Of a stretch of DNA of 64,000 nt, positions 1 through 12,225 are shown one piece after another. This DNA comes from Allodiplogaster sudhausi (Eukaryota; Nematoda; Chromadorea; Rhabditida; Diplogasteridae). Location: the NCBI GenBank assembly GCA_945643635.1, contig CALZFC010000268.1:1489501-1553500 (forward strand), written 5' to 3'. A program made the translations under genes and the position numbers. Each line of letters opens with the position of its first letter. Positions within the stretch are counted from its first letter, which is position 1. The notes beneath the pieces were generated by a model. The model was not told where the DNA came from and did no database searches. It saw only the letters and a program-made list of their open reading frames with translations.

Positions 1-646
1 CTCGTTCTTTGTTCCCCACAACGACCACCACGCCTCGGACCATTGCCTTTCCCCTAACAGCGAGGAGCCTTCTAATTTTCTCTCTCTCTCTCTCTTTCTC
101 TCTTGTTGAGTAATCGATGTCAATAAAGTCGTCTGACTGAACGCCCTTTCGGCCTGGGAACGCAGTGAAGCGGAGTTCGAGAAGGGACGCATAATGAAGT
201 GCGATGCTTTTTCGTCTCACGATACCATTAGATCTACCTCCAGCAAGGCATTGCCAACGAGAATAAAGAGTGCCAAATACCAGTGAGGCATGCCTTCGAG
301 GCAAGGCAATAAAGTTGTCGAACAATTAAATAACTAAAGGTGAAGTGGTATTCAGTAAGGCGCATTATATATAGAGAATTGTGGCATGCTTAGATCCTAT
401 TCACAAACTTTATAAAAGTTAGAATTCTGCCTTCTCCAACATTTTCTCCATCGGCCGCTTATAATTGTTGTACTTTCTATATAGTCGAAAACGCGAAAAA
501 CTCTGTTTTTTTTTAGTTTGCACAGTAACTACTAGGGTAAGACTGATAGCACCTACATACATACTTCCCACCAAGGCAATAATGACTCCATTACCTTTTT
601 TCAAGCCGGAAATTAATTGTTTAGGAGGCCCCAAGGTAGCATCGAG

Positions 647-3616
647 ATGAGCGCAGAAGACATCGCCTCCGCTGCTCCGTTAGAATCTGCAAAGGCAGTC
701 AAGCCAGGTTACCTTGCAGTTAAAAAAAACTAAATTACTAAAAAAAATTAAGAAAAATAATACTTTCGATTATAATTAGAGTCCACAGATAGATCTAGGG
801 ATTATAGTATTTAATGCGAGCATACTAAGCATCCTGCGCGGATTTTATGAGCGTTGTGTCTTACTTTAAATTTATTAGCCTAATAAGTAGAGCGTGAATA
901 TTCAAAAGCCTCCCGTGAAGATAACAGTGCAAACTCCAATAATCCAGTAGTTCAGTTAATAACGACTTCGCTAATCCGTTCATTTCATTTGTTGTTAGGC
1001 TATGTCCTGTATGTTCTAGGCGTATTAGTTAGCACAGTTATTGATCACTTACTTTAAGCTGAATAATCATTTTCAACACCGCATCCGTGCAGGATACTAG
1101 GGTGCTAATAGCCACAGTAGCCAATTCTCAACCCGTGAGATTTAACATGACTTTAATTCTGAAAATACATGAGAACATATTGTTCAAATTGTCCTTATCT
1201 ACATATGTTTTAAGACGAAACGAGCTGATCCATTTGGAAAAAACGACATGCAAAAATATATCGTCGGAAACCTTCTTTAGAATAACATTACTTGTACGCA
1301 AGAAATTTAAGCCACTTATTCTCAATCATTGCAGATCCGGTGATTGCTGGTGAAAATACGGGAAACTTCACATTCTATGTATGTTCGTTTACTCACATAC
1401 ATCGTTTTTTTTGTTATGTACTAGAATTTTTTAACAACTTATGTTCTCGTCTTTGCTAGCTTTTAAGAATGATCCATTCTATTCTTCCATTTTTATAGCA
1501 AGGTCTTAAATTTTAAAATCTTTTTATTCATAATTCGCATTAGTATTTATATAAACATTCTGTAAATAGCATACCATGTTTTTTTGCAGATTCCCAACGC
1601 GAACACACTCGATACCACTGAAGTGAAGTCAGAGCAAATACCGATTGGCGGGCTGCTCTGGCAGTTGGCGGCTTCGAAGGCGTCTGCCCCTGACGACGCC
1701 GCCAAGTCGGCCCTCTTTGTCCGCGTCCTCGCCTCCCATCCCTTAGGGCGCGCCTCGAATTGGTACGCCGTCGCCAAGGCCACCGTCGTTCTTCAGGCTC
1801 CATCGGGCACCGACCGGTTATTGATTAATTTTTTTTTGCAGACTAAAAATAAAATTCAGTTTATCTTCTCGGCTAACTGTCCGCAAGCCGATTCCATGCG
1901 AGTTCACGACCCATTACGGCGATCTGAAGAATGATGCAACCGACGAGAAGAAGTGTCTGGCTGGATGGACAGCTGTCGAAGGCGATCAGGAAGGCTACAT
2001 TGACAAGGAGAAGAACACGCTCAGTCTCGGGTGCGACATCGAGATTACAGAGGTGCGATGTTGATGAAATTATTTTTTCTTGAAATTTGGCGAAATTAAG
2101 TACAATAGTGCTAGTGATCGAAACAATTGTCTTATGGTCTACCTATGCCAGGTGAACGGTGTTCGCCAGCCCTTGAGGGCACTTTTCCACGAAGGATTCT
2201 CTGACTTCTCTGATGTCTGCCTGGTTGTCGACGGAAGAAAGGTGACTTTTATTTACTTCAACCTGAATTGCATATTTTATTGCATCTTAAACCGGGCCAG
2301 AAGTAAAGAGATTTGCTTGACTTTTGATAGAGTTTGGCCCGTTAGGGTTTTGATCAGGTGCTTGAATTTAAGTATTGTTTGCAGTTTTATGTCAATCGCT
2401 GGATCATGTCTCTTAATTCTGATGAACTGTCGTCGAAGCTGATGGGTGACTTTGTCGAAGGCGAAAAGAAGAAAATCGAGCTACCGGGGATTGACCCGGA
2501 GGGCTTCGAGGTCTTCCTCAATGTTGGTACACATGTTTATTGGCATTATTCGCTGCAACCGATCGACAGCTATTTCTATCAAAGAGAGTTGTAGTTAGAA
2601 TATACAGAGCGATCTTCGTCGAGATTCATACTAGTTAAGGTTATCGCTTAATTTAAGAGAAGAAAGCGATATTAAAAAATATGTTACTTCAATAAAAATT
2701 ATGTCAGAAAGATCTTTTGAAAATATTTTGTCTACCAATATATTTTCTTCCTCGAAAGTTTAAATAATCATTAGTTCATGTTGTTTTAGATAGTCTATCA
2801 AGTTAGAACTCAAATCAAGATGGTCGACCTGGAGAAGTTGCTTGCGGTCGCTACTCCTCTCCGCGCCGTCCAGATCATTGCAAAGTTCGTTTTGCGCTCT
2901 TCCATTTCGGTCGAGCTCTCTTTCTTTTCTTCTTTCCCCCTTTCAATCGTTTTTTTTCTCTTTCGCTCTCTCCCTCTCCTGAATTCTCCAAATTTTGTTT
3001 GCTTTAATTATTTCTTAAAGTCAATAATATATATGCATAATATATTTCTTTTTATTTCCAACCCTTTCTGTCTAATCTCTCTCACCTTCAACCGTTCTAG
3101 ATGCGCCGAGATCCTGATGTCCGATGCAACCGGACTGACCGTCCAGAAGCGGCTGCTCATCTCCGACAAGTTCAAACTGCCTGAATTCTTCGACATACTC
3201 GAGCATTCAGTCAAAAGCCGTAATGTAAAACAGGCTCTTTGCATGTTAACGGACTTATGACAGAACAGTATTGATGTCATTAATTAGCAGTTTTAACTTT
3301 ATATTATTATAAAAAATAGTATCAAAAGATTAACTACTTAACAATATTGACCGCATTAATCAACATTATTTAGCAATATTATTATGTATTGATGAATACT
3401 ATGCAAACGTTAAGAAGTCAGACTTTTGATAGCTTTGAACAATAATGCTTATGTTAGGAGCTGATTGAACTCCTAAGGACTGACGAGTGCGCGAAGCTGT
3501 CGGAGCGCGCCAACAGTGTCATCCTGCGTAAAATTATTCACCTTTCCCAGGTGAGATCATTTGAGCAACAAACCTCCTTCAGCAAACTCGTGCTTCCAAA
3601 TGGCAGTGAATCTTAG
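647..3616 (+). CDS. MATH-BTB domain protein (bath-type), spliced, nine exons, about 382 aa
   Basis: Exons inferred: 647-707, 1335-1378, 1590-1816, 1842-2052, 2152-2241, 2385-2522, 2790-2884, 3101-3224, 3458-3616. All junctions are GT-AG and the reading frame stays open across them. Exons 2-4 encode a MATH (TRAF-like) substrate-binding domain (VKSEQIPIGGLLWQL, then a CEFTTHYGDLKND stretch). Exons 5-7 encode a BTB/POZ domain (FSDFSDVCLVVDGRK; IDPEGFEVFLN). Exons 8-9 give the C-terminal helical part ending in LSERANSVILRKI, typical of nematode bath genes. Proteins of this family act as substrate adaptors for CUL3 ubiquitin ligases. Intron 3 is only 25 bases. The start is the first ATG upstream of the open frame and is conserved in the A2 and A3 copies. 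The last exon could instead end at a GTGAGA donor at 3551. The A3 copy supports the model. Confidence 0.8.
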
Positions 3617-4167
3617 CCAAGCTGATTATAACCCTGACTGTCATCGCGTAAGCATTCAACGAAAAACGAAAGGAAATTATCGATTTTAGTTTAAAAAAAA
3701 TGAGACAACCTTTTACAGGAAACCTTCATCTGTGCTTGTGGACGCAGGTTCTCATATGAACTTAAGTTGTGACTTGTGGCTACTTTACATGTAATACGGC
3801 TACATTCTGTGATGTAATAATAAAGGAGGCTTGAACACGAGAAAAAAGCTCCTAGCACGATTACCCTGACATGTGTGTCCTAGTTGTAACTCCTCATTTT
3901 ATCGAAATGATTGTATGTCTATGTCTCCGGAATCTAGTGGAGTCTAGTGAAAGAAAACCAGCTCAAATAGAGTATGTCTTCCCCTGTGTCAGGATTTCAA
4001 ATGCAATTTATTTATGTCGAATGGTAATTCCTCGCTCATTAAACATTTTCTTCGTTCACGATTCGGTACTGTTTTAGCTTGAGCAGACCACATTCATACT
4101 TACATACTGTTGTGTCTCTCCAGAAGGTGTGCGTGTGGGTGGTCAAGGCGAGAGACGAGAGGGTGTA

Positions 4168-4170
<3 letters not shown>

Positions 4171-4208
<38 letters not shown>
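4171..4208. repeat. (AG)n microsatellite
   Basis: An uninterrupted AG run that ends against the TTAA-type miniature element starting at 4219. In A2 about 290 bases separate the corresponding CT run (16861-16883) from that element, so A1 has a deletion here. Confidence 0.95.
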
Positions 4209-4211
<3 letters not shown>

Positions 4212-4218
4212 GAAAGAA

Positions 4219-4712
4219 AGGAGGGCGATCACCGAAAAGTAATTGCCGATTTATGAAACATCTTAGCTATTTTCGAATAGTCTCGTGTATGAGGAAAAAG
4301 AAAAGGCAAATGAAAAAGCACCAAAAAGTTCCATATTCAGCTTAAGATACTTGAAATTGCAATTTTTGAATGAATTTGTGATTGGTGTCAGTGCAAAAAC
4401 GTGGTGTTAAAGCACTCGGCAGTAGATTGTCGGCCACTTACCCATCGCGGGAAGATTTAATTTACAAACGTTTTAAGACATTTATTTGTTTCATGCTTTA
4501 GTCCTTTCTTATGTGAATATTCTACAATAAACTAAAGAAGATTAGGCAAAACAGTATCAAATTAGTAAACGAGCACTAACATCTCGCTTCGAAAGCAGCG
4601 CTACTTTAGCGATCTCGTCTACCGTACTTTTTTTGAGTAATTTCATGGACTTCCGTTCGAAACCATTGCAGGTTTGAGCATACAATTGCAGTTTTTCGGT
4701 GATCGGCCTTCT
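4219..4712. mobile_element. TTAA-target miniature inverted-repeat element, A1 copy
   Basis: The ends read AGGAGGGCGATCACCGAAAA on the left and its inverted counterpart ending GATCGGCCTTCT on the right, followed by TTAA at 4713-4716. The same element lies at 16182-16579 in A2, where it is about 96 bases shorter inside, and it is absent from A3, which has the empty TTAA site. The left flank in A1 is an AG run rather than TTAA, so sequence on that side was lost. There is no coding sequence. The TTAA target points to piggyBac- or Kolobok-type mobilisation. Confidence 0.7.
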
Positions 4713-6884
4713 TTAAATACGTGATTGTCTCGCTACAAGTTGGTGTGTGAATACTTTTAAATTTCCTCACTATCTTCTTTCTTTTTCTGGGAAAAAGTAT
4801 CCGGCTGACATAAATTGTATTATGAACTGCTGCTTTTCTTTTCTAAAACATCTAATTTCGATGCATTTCGATAGAGCCATAAATTTTTCGGCGATAAGTT
4901 AGTAAGACTTTAAACTAGTATTCTAGGTATAGTTACGAATTATATTTATCTGCTCAATTCTTTGTCCTCTTTCACTGATTTCAGTGAAGAAGCTATTTAT
5001 ACCACAAAGAAAGTTTACAACAAATTCCAGAGAAAGTCTTGGATTACATATCTATCTCGCAAGGCAACTCTCTTCTTCTGTACAATCTCTACATCAGTAG
5101 ATATATCCTTATCGAAAAAGAACTTTTGAATTTGTAGATTTGGAGAAAGTGAGTGAGAAACTTTTCATAGTGTACCCAAAAATGGTCAAATTTAGGCTAC
5201 CGCTTCGTTGAATTACAAGATCAAACCGACCGATTTGTGTGTTCAAGTATTCTTGAGTAGAGTCCCATCAGACACTATTGTTTCAAGCCGGTTGCTACTC
5301 GCAGTGAAAAGTTACAAACGACTCTTCGCAAAATTAAAGCTTGCCAGCCAGCCTATGTAGCCGCCTCTGCCACGACCAGCGCCATAGAAACACCTGTTTG
5401 TATTCCTCTCATCGCCTCGCTGTTGTTTTCTTCCTTCTCTCGTCGCTGCTCTGATGTTTTGATTTTCTCGTTGCCTCGCTCTTGTTCTCTTCTTTCTTTC
5501 GTCGCCTCACTGTTGTTCTCTTCTCTCTACCGCTTCTCTCGCTTCATCTTCTCTTCCTATTCTGCCCCCTCACAATCAGATTGATGACCCCCGGGCCTGG
5601 TGGTAGGATGCCACTCTTCACTAGACTCTTCATAGTACACAGCGTATTGCCACCAGCATACTTTGAGGATCTGTTGTTTTACTAATGTACGGACATATTC
5701 CGTGGATTTTCACCAATTTACGGCCGAGGTCCATCAATTATATCTCGACCAAAATAAAATAAGCTGATTTTTGAGGCGTTGCGCTCGCGATGAGCGATTC
5801 TATTTTTATTTCATTCGCGGCCAATGAAAAATGACGCGGTGCTGCAAGGCAAAAAAGGTGTGCTAATATATTCTCACAATTTTATTGACTTCAGTAAAGA
5901 GTCTCCATCGTCTTAATTACTGTGCTTTCTATTTTCATATTTAACCAGGGAATGGTCAGAAACCCAAAAATTCTGATATTTTGCATATGGATTGTGCGTC
6001 ACATTTGATGTTTCGGAATGAAAAAATTAGGACCCGAATCCCTCTAGAAAACTTTTTAAACACATTTAAAGATGCGTGAAATTCTCGTTTCATCTGCAAT
6101 ATGCCATGTTAACAAACGTTCCAATGCTCAAAACATGAAAGATTGTCGCAGTCGGTAGTGCTTGCGGATACAGCTTTTTTGTCCCAAGTTCAATGCCCCT
6201 TCGGGCAAAAATCTTTTGCAAATTTTTTTTAGAGGTTTTGAAGTCGTGAAGTTCTTTTCCATACTTTATATGATTTTGTTTATTTGAATACGTACTTTGT
6301 GAAGTGCAGGTAAAAGAAAAAATTGCTTTGGGCTTTACGTGTGTCCAGGGTAGGCTGACGGAGGCATAGTCCAACGCCTTTCGTTTTACTTTCCGATCCG
6401 ACGAGACCAAGACCATCGTTTATGCGCTTTTTAACAGAATAGAAATTAATACTTTCTAGCGATGAACCATGATTTAAAAAAAGATAATTCACAAAACAAT
6501 CCTTCACGTGAAAACGTTGATGTGCCGTGTGAAGAATGCCCGTCGTGGTTGGAGTTGAATTGCATGTTGACAAGTAAAATGTGTTTCAACAAGCGTACTC
6601 GGATAACACGACAAGGTTTATATACGACAAATCAATTAAATAAGAATTAAAACCGATAAGAATAAGAGAAGGCTGAAAGAATGATGAAGCTACTCTAAAA
6701 GAGTAGTAATGATGATATTGGAAGCGAGGTTAAACAATTGGCCTTAAATGGCGGGCTAAACAGAGAAGAAGAATGCGCACCCGCACCGGGGCTTACGCAA
6801 GGTAGCAAGTGAAGCAAGGTGTGCAAAGAGGATGAGGGAGAGGCGACAAAACAACGAGGCAATCAATCGATGGAAGAATGCCTT
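4713..6884. other. Inner part of unit A, no gene recognised
   Basis: This is non-coding sequence shared with A2 (14003-16177) and partly with A3. It contains a CT-rich stretch at 5400-5570 and short open frames that are identical in A1 and A2 only because the DNA is nearly identical. I see no domain, no splice-linked exons and no codon bias. Near 6740-6775 it holds half of the long hairpin that is complete in A2 at 14101-14147. Confidence 0.6.
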
Positions 6885-7553
6885 AGGAACATCTAGCGAA
6901 GACATCTGTGCGAGTGAGAACTCTTCGCATCTGAGTATCTCCTCCACTTTCGTCAACAGCTCATCGGTTGTTGGCATGTTCGGGTTGCCTGAGAAGTCTC
7001 GATGTGCGTGCTTCCAACTGAACACTTCCTTGAGTGTCGTTGCTGAGAAGCGCTCGAGAATCTTCTCCTGCAGCAGTGGCTGGTATCTGACGTCACTATA
7101 TCCAGCCATCCTTCTCACGATGCTCCTGATCGTATACAGGGATCGTAGTTGATCATCCACTCGGTCTTGCCCCTTTGGCATTGCTTCCAGTTCGTGATGA
7201 AGAGAGGGCAAGAGCATGCTGCTGCCCTTGAACCGTCTGTTCAACTCTTGCTTAGCAAGTGTGTAGTTCGCTCCTGTCCAGGAGATTCCGTCCAGCACCG
7301 TTAGTGCGTCGCCTCTGAGGCAGCTCTTCAGATAGAGCATCTTCGTCTGCTCAGAGAGGTCAGGACGTCTGTCCACGGCCTCATCGAATGCACTGACGAA
7401 CTCGTCGTACTCCTTCAATTTGCCCTTGAAGGTTGGCAAAGTCATAGGAGGGAGGTCAGGCAGTCGGTAGGAGTTCGTGTTTGGCACGAATCCGACTGGT
7501 GGAAGGGGCTGCTGCGGCCCACTACTCCACTCACTTCTCGGGGCAGCTGCCAC
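6885..7553 (-). pseudogene. BEL/Pao LTR retrotransposon gag fragment (DUF1759-like)
   Basis: The open frame starts at 7553 on the minus strand. About 220 codons are retrotransposon-derived, and the remaining codons (down to 6756) read into unit A. Visible signatures are LPTFKGKLKEYDEFVSAFDE, then LSEQTKMLYLKSCLRGDA, then ANYTLAKQELNRRF, the order seen in the gag N-terminal region of Pao/BEL elements. The zinc knuckles, protease, reverse transcriptase and integrase that should follow are absent, because the sequence changes to repeat A at about 6884. The upstream side changes to repeat B at about 7573. I saw no LTR. It is a dead fragment sandwiched between two other repeats. Confidence 0.75.
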
Positions 7554-7572
7554 CTGGGGTTGCTGGGGTTGC

Positions 7573-10171
7573 TGGATAAGAGCCTAAAAACCCATATCGA
7601 ACAATAGAAAAATGCATCCTGAACTCGTTCCAGGACCACTCTTCTTTGCTTGTCATAACCATCGAGAGAGCCGAGACTACTTACCATTAATGCTACAACG
7701 TTATCGCAACTATTGTGAAATGAAACACTGGCGGAGCGTCATGCTCCCTTCTGAACCTGTGCCTGCCCCCGTCGGCAGTTTCTGTGAAGTCCACTCTTGT
7801 AGCGCCATGGCACCCGCCCGGCTGAGCTCTGCAGACAACTAAGCTCGAACTATGCGGCTTTCCACTTCCGAAATCTCTGAAATCTAGCCACTTTCTTTTC
7901 ACCCCTTCTCCTGGAGTCTGCAACTTGGTCCAGCTACAAATCAATAACCTGGCACAACCATCTTTGCGCAGAAAAAATACAAAATGCAGCCTAGACGTAA
8001 GTCACACTCATCTTGCCAATGCAAATCCTAAATGACCCATCAGAACATGCACAACTTGAGAACACATAAAAGGGGAGGGCTGCAGACAATAATGGTTTGG
8101 TAACTCTGTCAATCTCACGCAAAAACTTAGCCATACCAGCCACCCTAATGTTCCAAAACCTGAAGGCCATAATGAAAGGTGCAAGGCCCCATTTACTTCT
8201 ATCCCTGTAATTCCGGGCGCGGCCGGCAACGTCTGCGCATTCAACACTTGCGATGCCAGTGCAACCGCCAAGTCGGGCTTCGCCGGCAGCTCCTGAGCAT
8301 TTAAATCTCTTGGTACCACGGCACCTCCAAAAGCCGGGCTCGATCAGCAACTCGTGCACACTTGTCATGAACAACCAGGGCTGCCACAACTAGACTATTG
8401 GGCCGTAATGTTCATCCCCCGGCGGGAAGTCTGGCCAGCGCCATCTTGGCTCTTCCTTTGGAGACTGAAATGAAACCCGACCTCTCTGCAACATAAAGTC
8501 ACAAACCCCAACGGGTGTGAAATATTCGAAACACACGCAACATAGTAAGGCTGTAAACTATGACCGTCCAATAGACTTGACTCTGGCCTCTCTGCAACGT
8601 AAAATCACAAACCCCAACTTGTGTGAAATATTCGAAACACACGTAAAATAAAAAGGCTGTAAACTATGACCGTACAGTAGACTTGTCTATCTCCGTAACA
8701 AACCTGCCCATAAGCGATGCCCTAACATCCTCTGAAAACAGGCGTCACCGCTTTACCGGTAAAACGTCACCACTAACCTAACGAGCTAAACCATATTTAA
8801 CACAAATCCCCATACTGGGACCATAAAAGGAGGAACTAGATCCTACACTCTTCTGACCCTGTAGTTCTGCAATTCTGGGCTCGGCCTTCAGCGCCTGCGC
8901 GCTCAACCGTCTCGGCGCCAGTGCACCCTCCAAGCCGGGCTCTGCCGGCAGCGCCAGTGCGCTTAACTCTCCTGATGCCACGGCACCAGCCACTCCTCTT
9001 GAACGACCCGGGCAGCCTCTGTTCGACTATCAGGTCGTGATGCTCCGTCCTCGGCAGGGAGTCTTTTCCAGCGTCCTCCTACCTCTCTCCTTGGAGACTG
9101 AAATCTAGCCTTTCTGCAAAGCAAAGTCATAACCTTGACCTTAATGTAAATCCAAAACACTCCAGAGAAATAAAGAAATATCTATCCTCCTCCGCTTCTT
9201 AACAATTAAGCTACCCCATAGCCAAAACAAATGCGACCATAAAAATGATATCTGTAAGGCCCGACTGCCTGAATAGTCAAGTCCCTGGTCTCTGTCGTGA
9301 CCGCCGAGAGGGAAGGGGCCACTTATGGCCTTGTCCGGCCCTGCCCGCAACACTTTGGCCTATTCTGAGCACAGCGGCTTGAATACCTTGCAAGGCATCC
9401 ACATCTCCCTTCTGCAGACTAGTTTCCTGTAAAACGCACTTTAAACTCATGAATACAAGAGAAACCTGCTTACTATACAGCCTGAACTCACTATACTTTC
9501 GGGGGCTGAAAACGCCTCCCACCTTAAGGGAACCTGGGTGACCCGACGCGCAACTGGACAAAGCGGGAGATGCTGCCACACTGAATGCAGCTATAGCCGA
9601 TCAGTGATGGCTCTGATCCTCAAATGGAGAAGTCAGTGGCCGAAGCACTTCCATATCCACAAAAACAGCACTAGTACAAACTCCAAACGTCGAGGTGTCT
9701 TAGCACCAGACCACCTCTTACGGACACTTCAGCGTAGAATGAAGACCTACCCCCTACCACTCTTTCATAACCCTTCCAACCGCGTTCGCTACCGCTCCGT
9801 GCCCTCCTGCTCATCTCTGAGAGGGCGCGCATTCAAACACAAATTTTATGCACAACGACATCATAGATGTCTAATCGCTTTTCTGCTATTTTGAGAGAGA
9901 GTTTTAGAGTTTTTTTTTGCTAGTCAATTTTGCACTGCGTAAATGACCGTGTATGTATGTGCATGACTAATTCAATGCGTTCCAAGCGTAGCTTAATCGC
10001 CCCGTTAGCCACGGTGTGACTCTGCCAAAAAAATATTTAATGGCGGGAGCATAAAATATTCGCGAATTCAAAGTAGAGATTTGTTGCGTCCTCACGTAGG
10101 GGATGTTGTGTCCTTCACACAGAGGGACAGGGAATAGACTGCGGAAGACGAGACGAGAGCGGGAAAGGGTT
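7573..10171 (-). repeat. Repeat B, copy B-IV (truncated)
   Basis: 7573-about 9940 matches 61713-63660 in the same orientation and 54.9-57.2 kb in reverse. The AGGAGATCC terminus with its TTAA target seen in the complete copies is missing on the right, where the match ends near 10171. The left junction, GGATAAGAGCCTAAAAACCC, is the same as at 61713. It holds two imperfect tandem units of about 105 bases (8480-8700) and GC-rich imperfect repeats around GCCGGCAGCGCC (8215-8300 and 8870-8960). No recognisable protein is encoded. Confidence 0.75.
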
Positions 10172-10566
10172 TATTGAGAGAAGAGGGAAAGGAGAATGGA
10201 GGCCAGTCGCGATGAGAGGAGGAGGGAAGTGAAGTGGGAACACGAAGTAACCGATTGAGATTGGGAGTGGAAGTGACAATGGGAAAGGGAAGTGACGGGG
10301 AAGTGACTGACTGCCATCAGTCTGACTGCCGAGGGTTTATATACCATTGCACTTAGACGAGTATAATATAACAGGACTCACAGAGTCCATTCACAAATGT
10401 ACATAGTACATATTAACAAGAGTAGATATTTACATATCTACTCAACACCTTCCCACTAAGCCAAAAACAAAACATTCAAGTTTATGCACTTGTGGAAATA
10501 AGCTTAAGCGAGTAAATTTCGCTATGCTGAATGTTGTTTTTGTCGGGAAATTCATGCATAAATAAC
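10172..10566. other. Purine-rich, no gene
   Basis: 10172-10330 is a purine-rich stretch with several irregular repeats of GGGAAGTGA-like words. 10440-10566 contains the intron-side sequence of the second MATH-BTB family (the word GCCAAAAACAAAACATTCAAG also occurs at 25014). No coding potential was seen. Confidence 0.5.
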
Positions 10567-11233
10567 CGTTCTGTGCCCGGTGGAGCCTGCAGGGTGACAG
10601 TGGCCTTGGCGATGGCGTACCAATTCGAGGTGCGCCATAAGGGATGGGAGGCGAGGACGCGGACAAGGAGGGCGGACTTGGCGGCGCCGGCAAGGGCAGG
10701 CGCCTTCGAGGCCGCCAACTGCCAGAGCAGCCCGCCTATCGGCTTCTGCTCCGACTTCACTTCAGTGGCATCGAGTGCATTCGCATTTGAAATCTGTAAC
10801 ACCTGTTGTTTGTTGTATTTCGTTCATTTTAATTAATTTCTGATTATATTAGAATACATATCGTTAATTGGCACGAATAGAATATTATATTGGAGAAAAT
10901 CAATGTCGAGAGTTCAGATGTAAAAATATGACCACATAACAAAAAATATATAGCTTAAAATTAAATATAAATAAAATAGTTTGCATAAACAAAGAAAACA
11001 AAAAATAGTTCAGAAGCTAAAATAATATAATAACAAATATAAAGAAATAGTAAGGAAAATATGTAGAATTAAAAAAAGATTATTATTAAAAAGAGAAATG
11101 AATGGAACTCCTTCTTGAAGACTATCGAAGAGGAATTAGTTGATTAAAAATGTGATCGTAACAAAAAAATTTAATGTAACTGAACGAACAGAGCATGTGA
11201 TGTTTCCCGTAGATTCGCGGACAACCACCGGAT
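10567..11233 (-). pseudogene. MATH-BTB family 2, isolated exons 2 and 3 (MATH domain part)
   Basis: Exon 2 is 11190-11233 and exon 3 is 10567-10793, both minus strand with good splice borders, and their lengths (44 and 227 bases) equal those in the intact genes. Exon 3 encodes VKSEQKPIGGLLWQLAASK and the TSNWYAIAKATVTLQ stretch of the MATH domain. No exon 4 or BTB exons follow on the minus strand, where repeat B comes next. The upstream intron holds half of a foldback element (11415-11640) that is complete in the 52 kb copy. It is therefore a severed piece of a gene, although its own frame is still open. Confidence 0.7.
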
Positions 11234-11414
11234 CTGCAATTATATAAGTGGTCGCAACAATTCTTTTCGCTCTCTTGGGCCTAAAACTGGCATTTAGATT
11301 ATTCACACTCATCACTACACATAAATGACCGGTATATCTGACTTTATCACAAACATTTCTGCTTAAAATTATTACAAATAGTCTATTAGAGTACGCTGAA
11401 CAATAGACTTTCCG

Positions 11415-11640
11415 CGCCAAGATCAGCCGCGGAATTAATCTTGCTGTTTGTCCAAGAAATGTCAAGGACAATCGGTCATGACCGTTCATGGTCATAACCA
11501 TGTAAAGGACACGTCATGGACATGTCATGGACACCTGCACATACGCGCTTTAAAATACTTTTTTGACATTTTCAGCCCTTTTTACTGTTATTCTACATTA
11601 ATTTCACAAAAACAATCAAATTAAAAAAAGAGAAGCCAAA
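11415..11640. repeat. Half copy of a foldback element (GTCCAAGAAATGTC family)
   Basis: Matches one arm and part of the centre of the complete foldback at 52216-52760 and carries the same words (CAAGGACAATCGGTCA, repeated GGACATG/CATGTCC motifs). It lies in the intron upstream of exon 2 of a family-2 MATH-BTB fragment, the same place as the complete copy. Confidence 0.65.
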
Positions 11641-12225
11641 ATGGTTCACTCGAAGTACACTTTTGAAAAAAAGTCAAGTTTTTACGTCGAATTGCACCAG
11701 ACACTTATGCACCAATCAATTGGAAGAGGGTCACCTCACCGGCAGGAAAAAAGGCTTTAAATCTGGTTGAAACTATGTACCGAATAACCAAGATCGGTTT
11801 CCTTTCCATACCCCAACTCTGAGACACGCCCAAGGTCCTTCCTGCAAGCCAGTTTTCCTGTATCTTCTCCTACACATCAACATCTTAGCTGTTACAACAT
11901 TTATTGATGTGGCTCCATAACATTGCCATAACAAAAACAGTGGGAGAGAAAAACAAAGCAGAGGAACGGGGGGCAGTCCATGCAACATTCGCAAGCACTT
12001 AAATACGATGGCGCCGAGCAAAGGATGCTGCTAAGCCGCGAAGGTGCGAGTTGGCGCCAGTCAGTAATTCCGTCACAGCATTCGCGAGACGCATGTTCTC
12101 CAGTCTCTTCAGTTAGGCTCATCAACATACATAAGTATGGCAAATGGATAACGAAACATTCCGAAATTAGTTTTTAAAAAAAACAACACAAAATAAGTGC
12201 AGCTTGTCTTGCATTCATTCGAGAA
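11641..12225. other. No gene recognised
   Basis: AT-rich sequence without a convincing open frame. The only notable feature is a rise in GC toward 12000-12110. Nothing matches the other repeats in the window. Confidence 0.4.

Larger units (their letters stand above)
1..6884 (+). repeat. Repeat unit A, copy A1 (left arm of a large inverted repeat)
   Basis: This segment reappears in reverse orientation at about 14003-19526 (A2) and in part at 35143-35284 plus 45559-50600 (A3). The window opens inside the unit, so its outer end is cut off. The inner end is near 6884, where the match to A2 stops and a BEL/Pao gag fragment starts. The unit carries a MATH-BTB gene at its outer side and about 3 kb of non-coding sequence at its inner side. 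Two 108-codon open frames at 6090-6416 and 14479-14805 translate identically, so the inner parts of the arms are almost the same sequence. The outer parts differ by indels. An (AG)n run and a TTAA-target miniature element lie inside. Confidence 0.85.

Noticed and set aside
6090..6416. 108-codon open frame with an identical twin at 14479-14805
   Set aside because: The identity reflects near-identical repeat DNA. There is no domain and no splice context, and overlapping frames are equally open, so it is not reported as a gene.
8480..8700. CRISPR-like or satellite array
   Set aside because: Only two imperfect units of about 105 bases without spacers. It is a simple tandem duplication present in each copy of repeat B.
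8008..9160. Several 60-130 codon frames in repeat B with recurring LPAEPG-like motifs, also seen at 56121-56336 and 62931-63146
   Set aside because: The motif comes from GC-rich imperfect DNA repeats (GCCGGCAGCGCC). The frames are short, occur on both strands and are interrupted differently in each copy.
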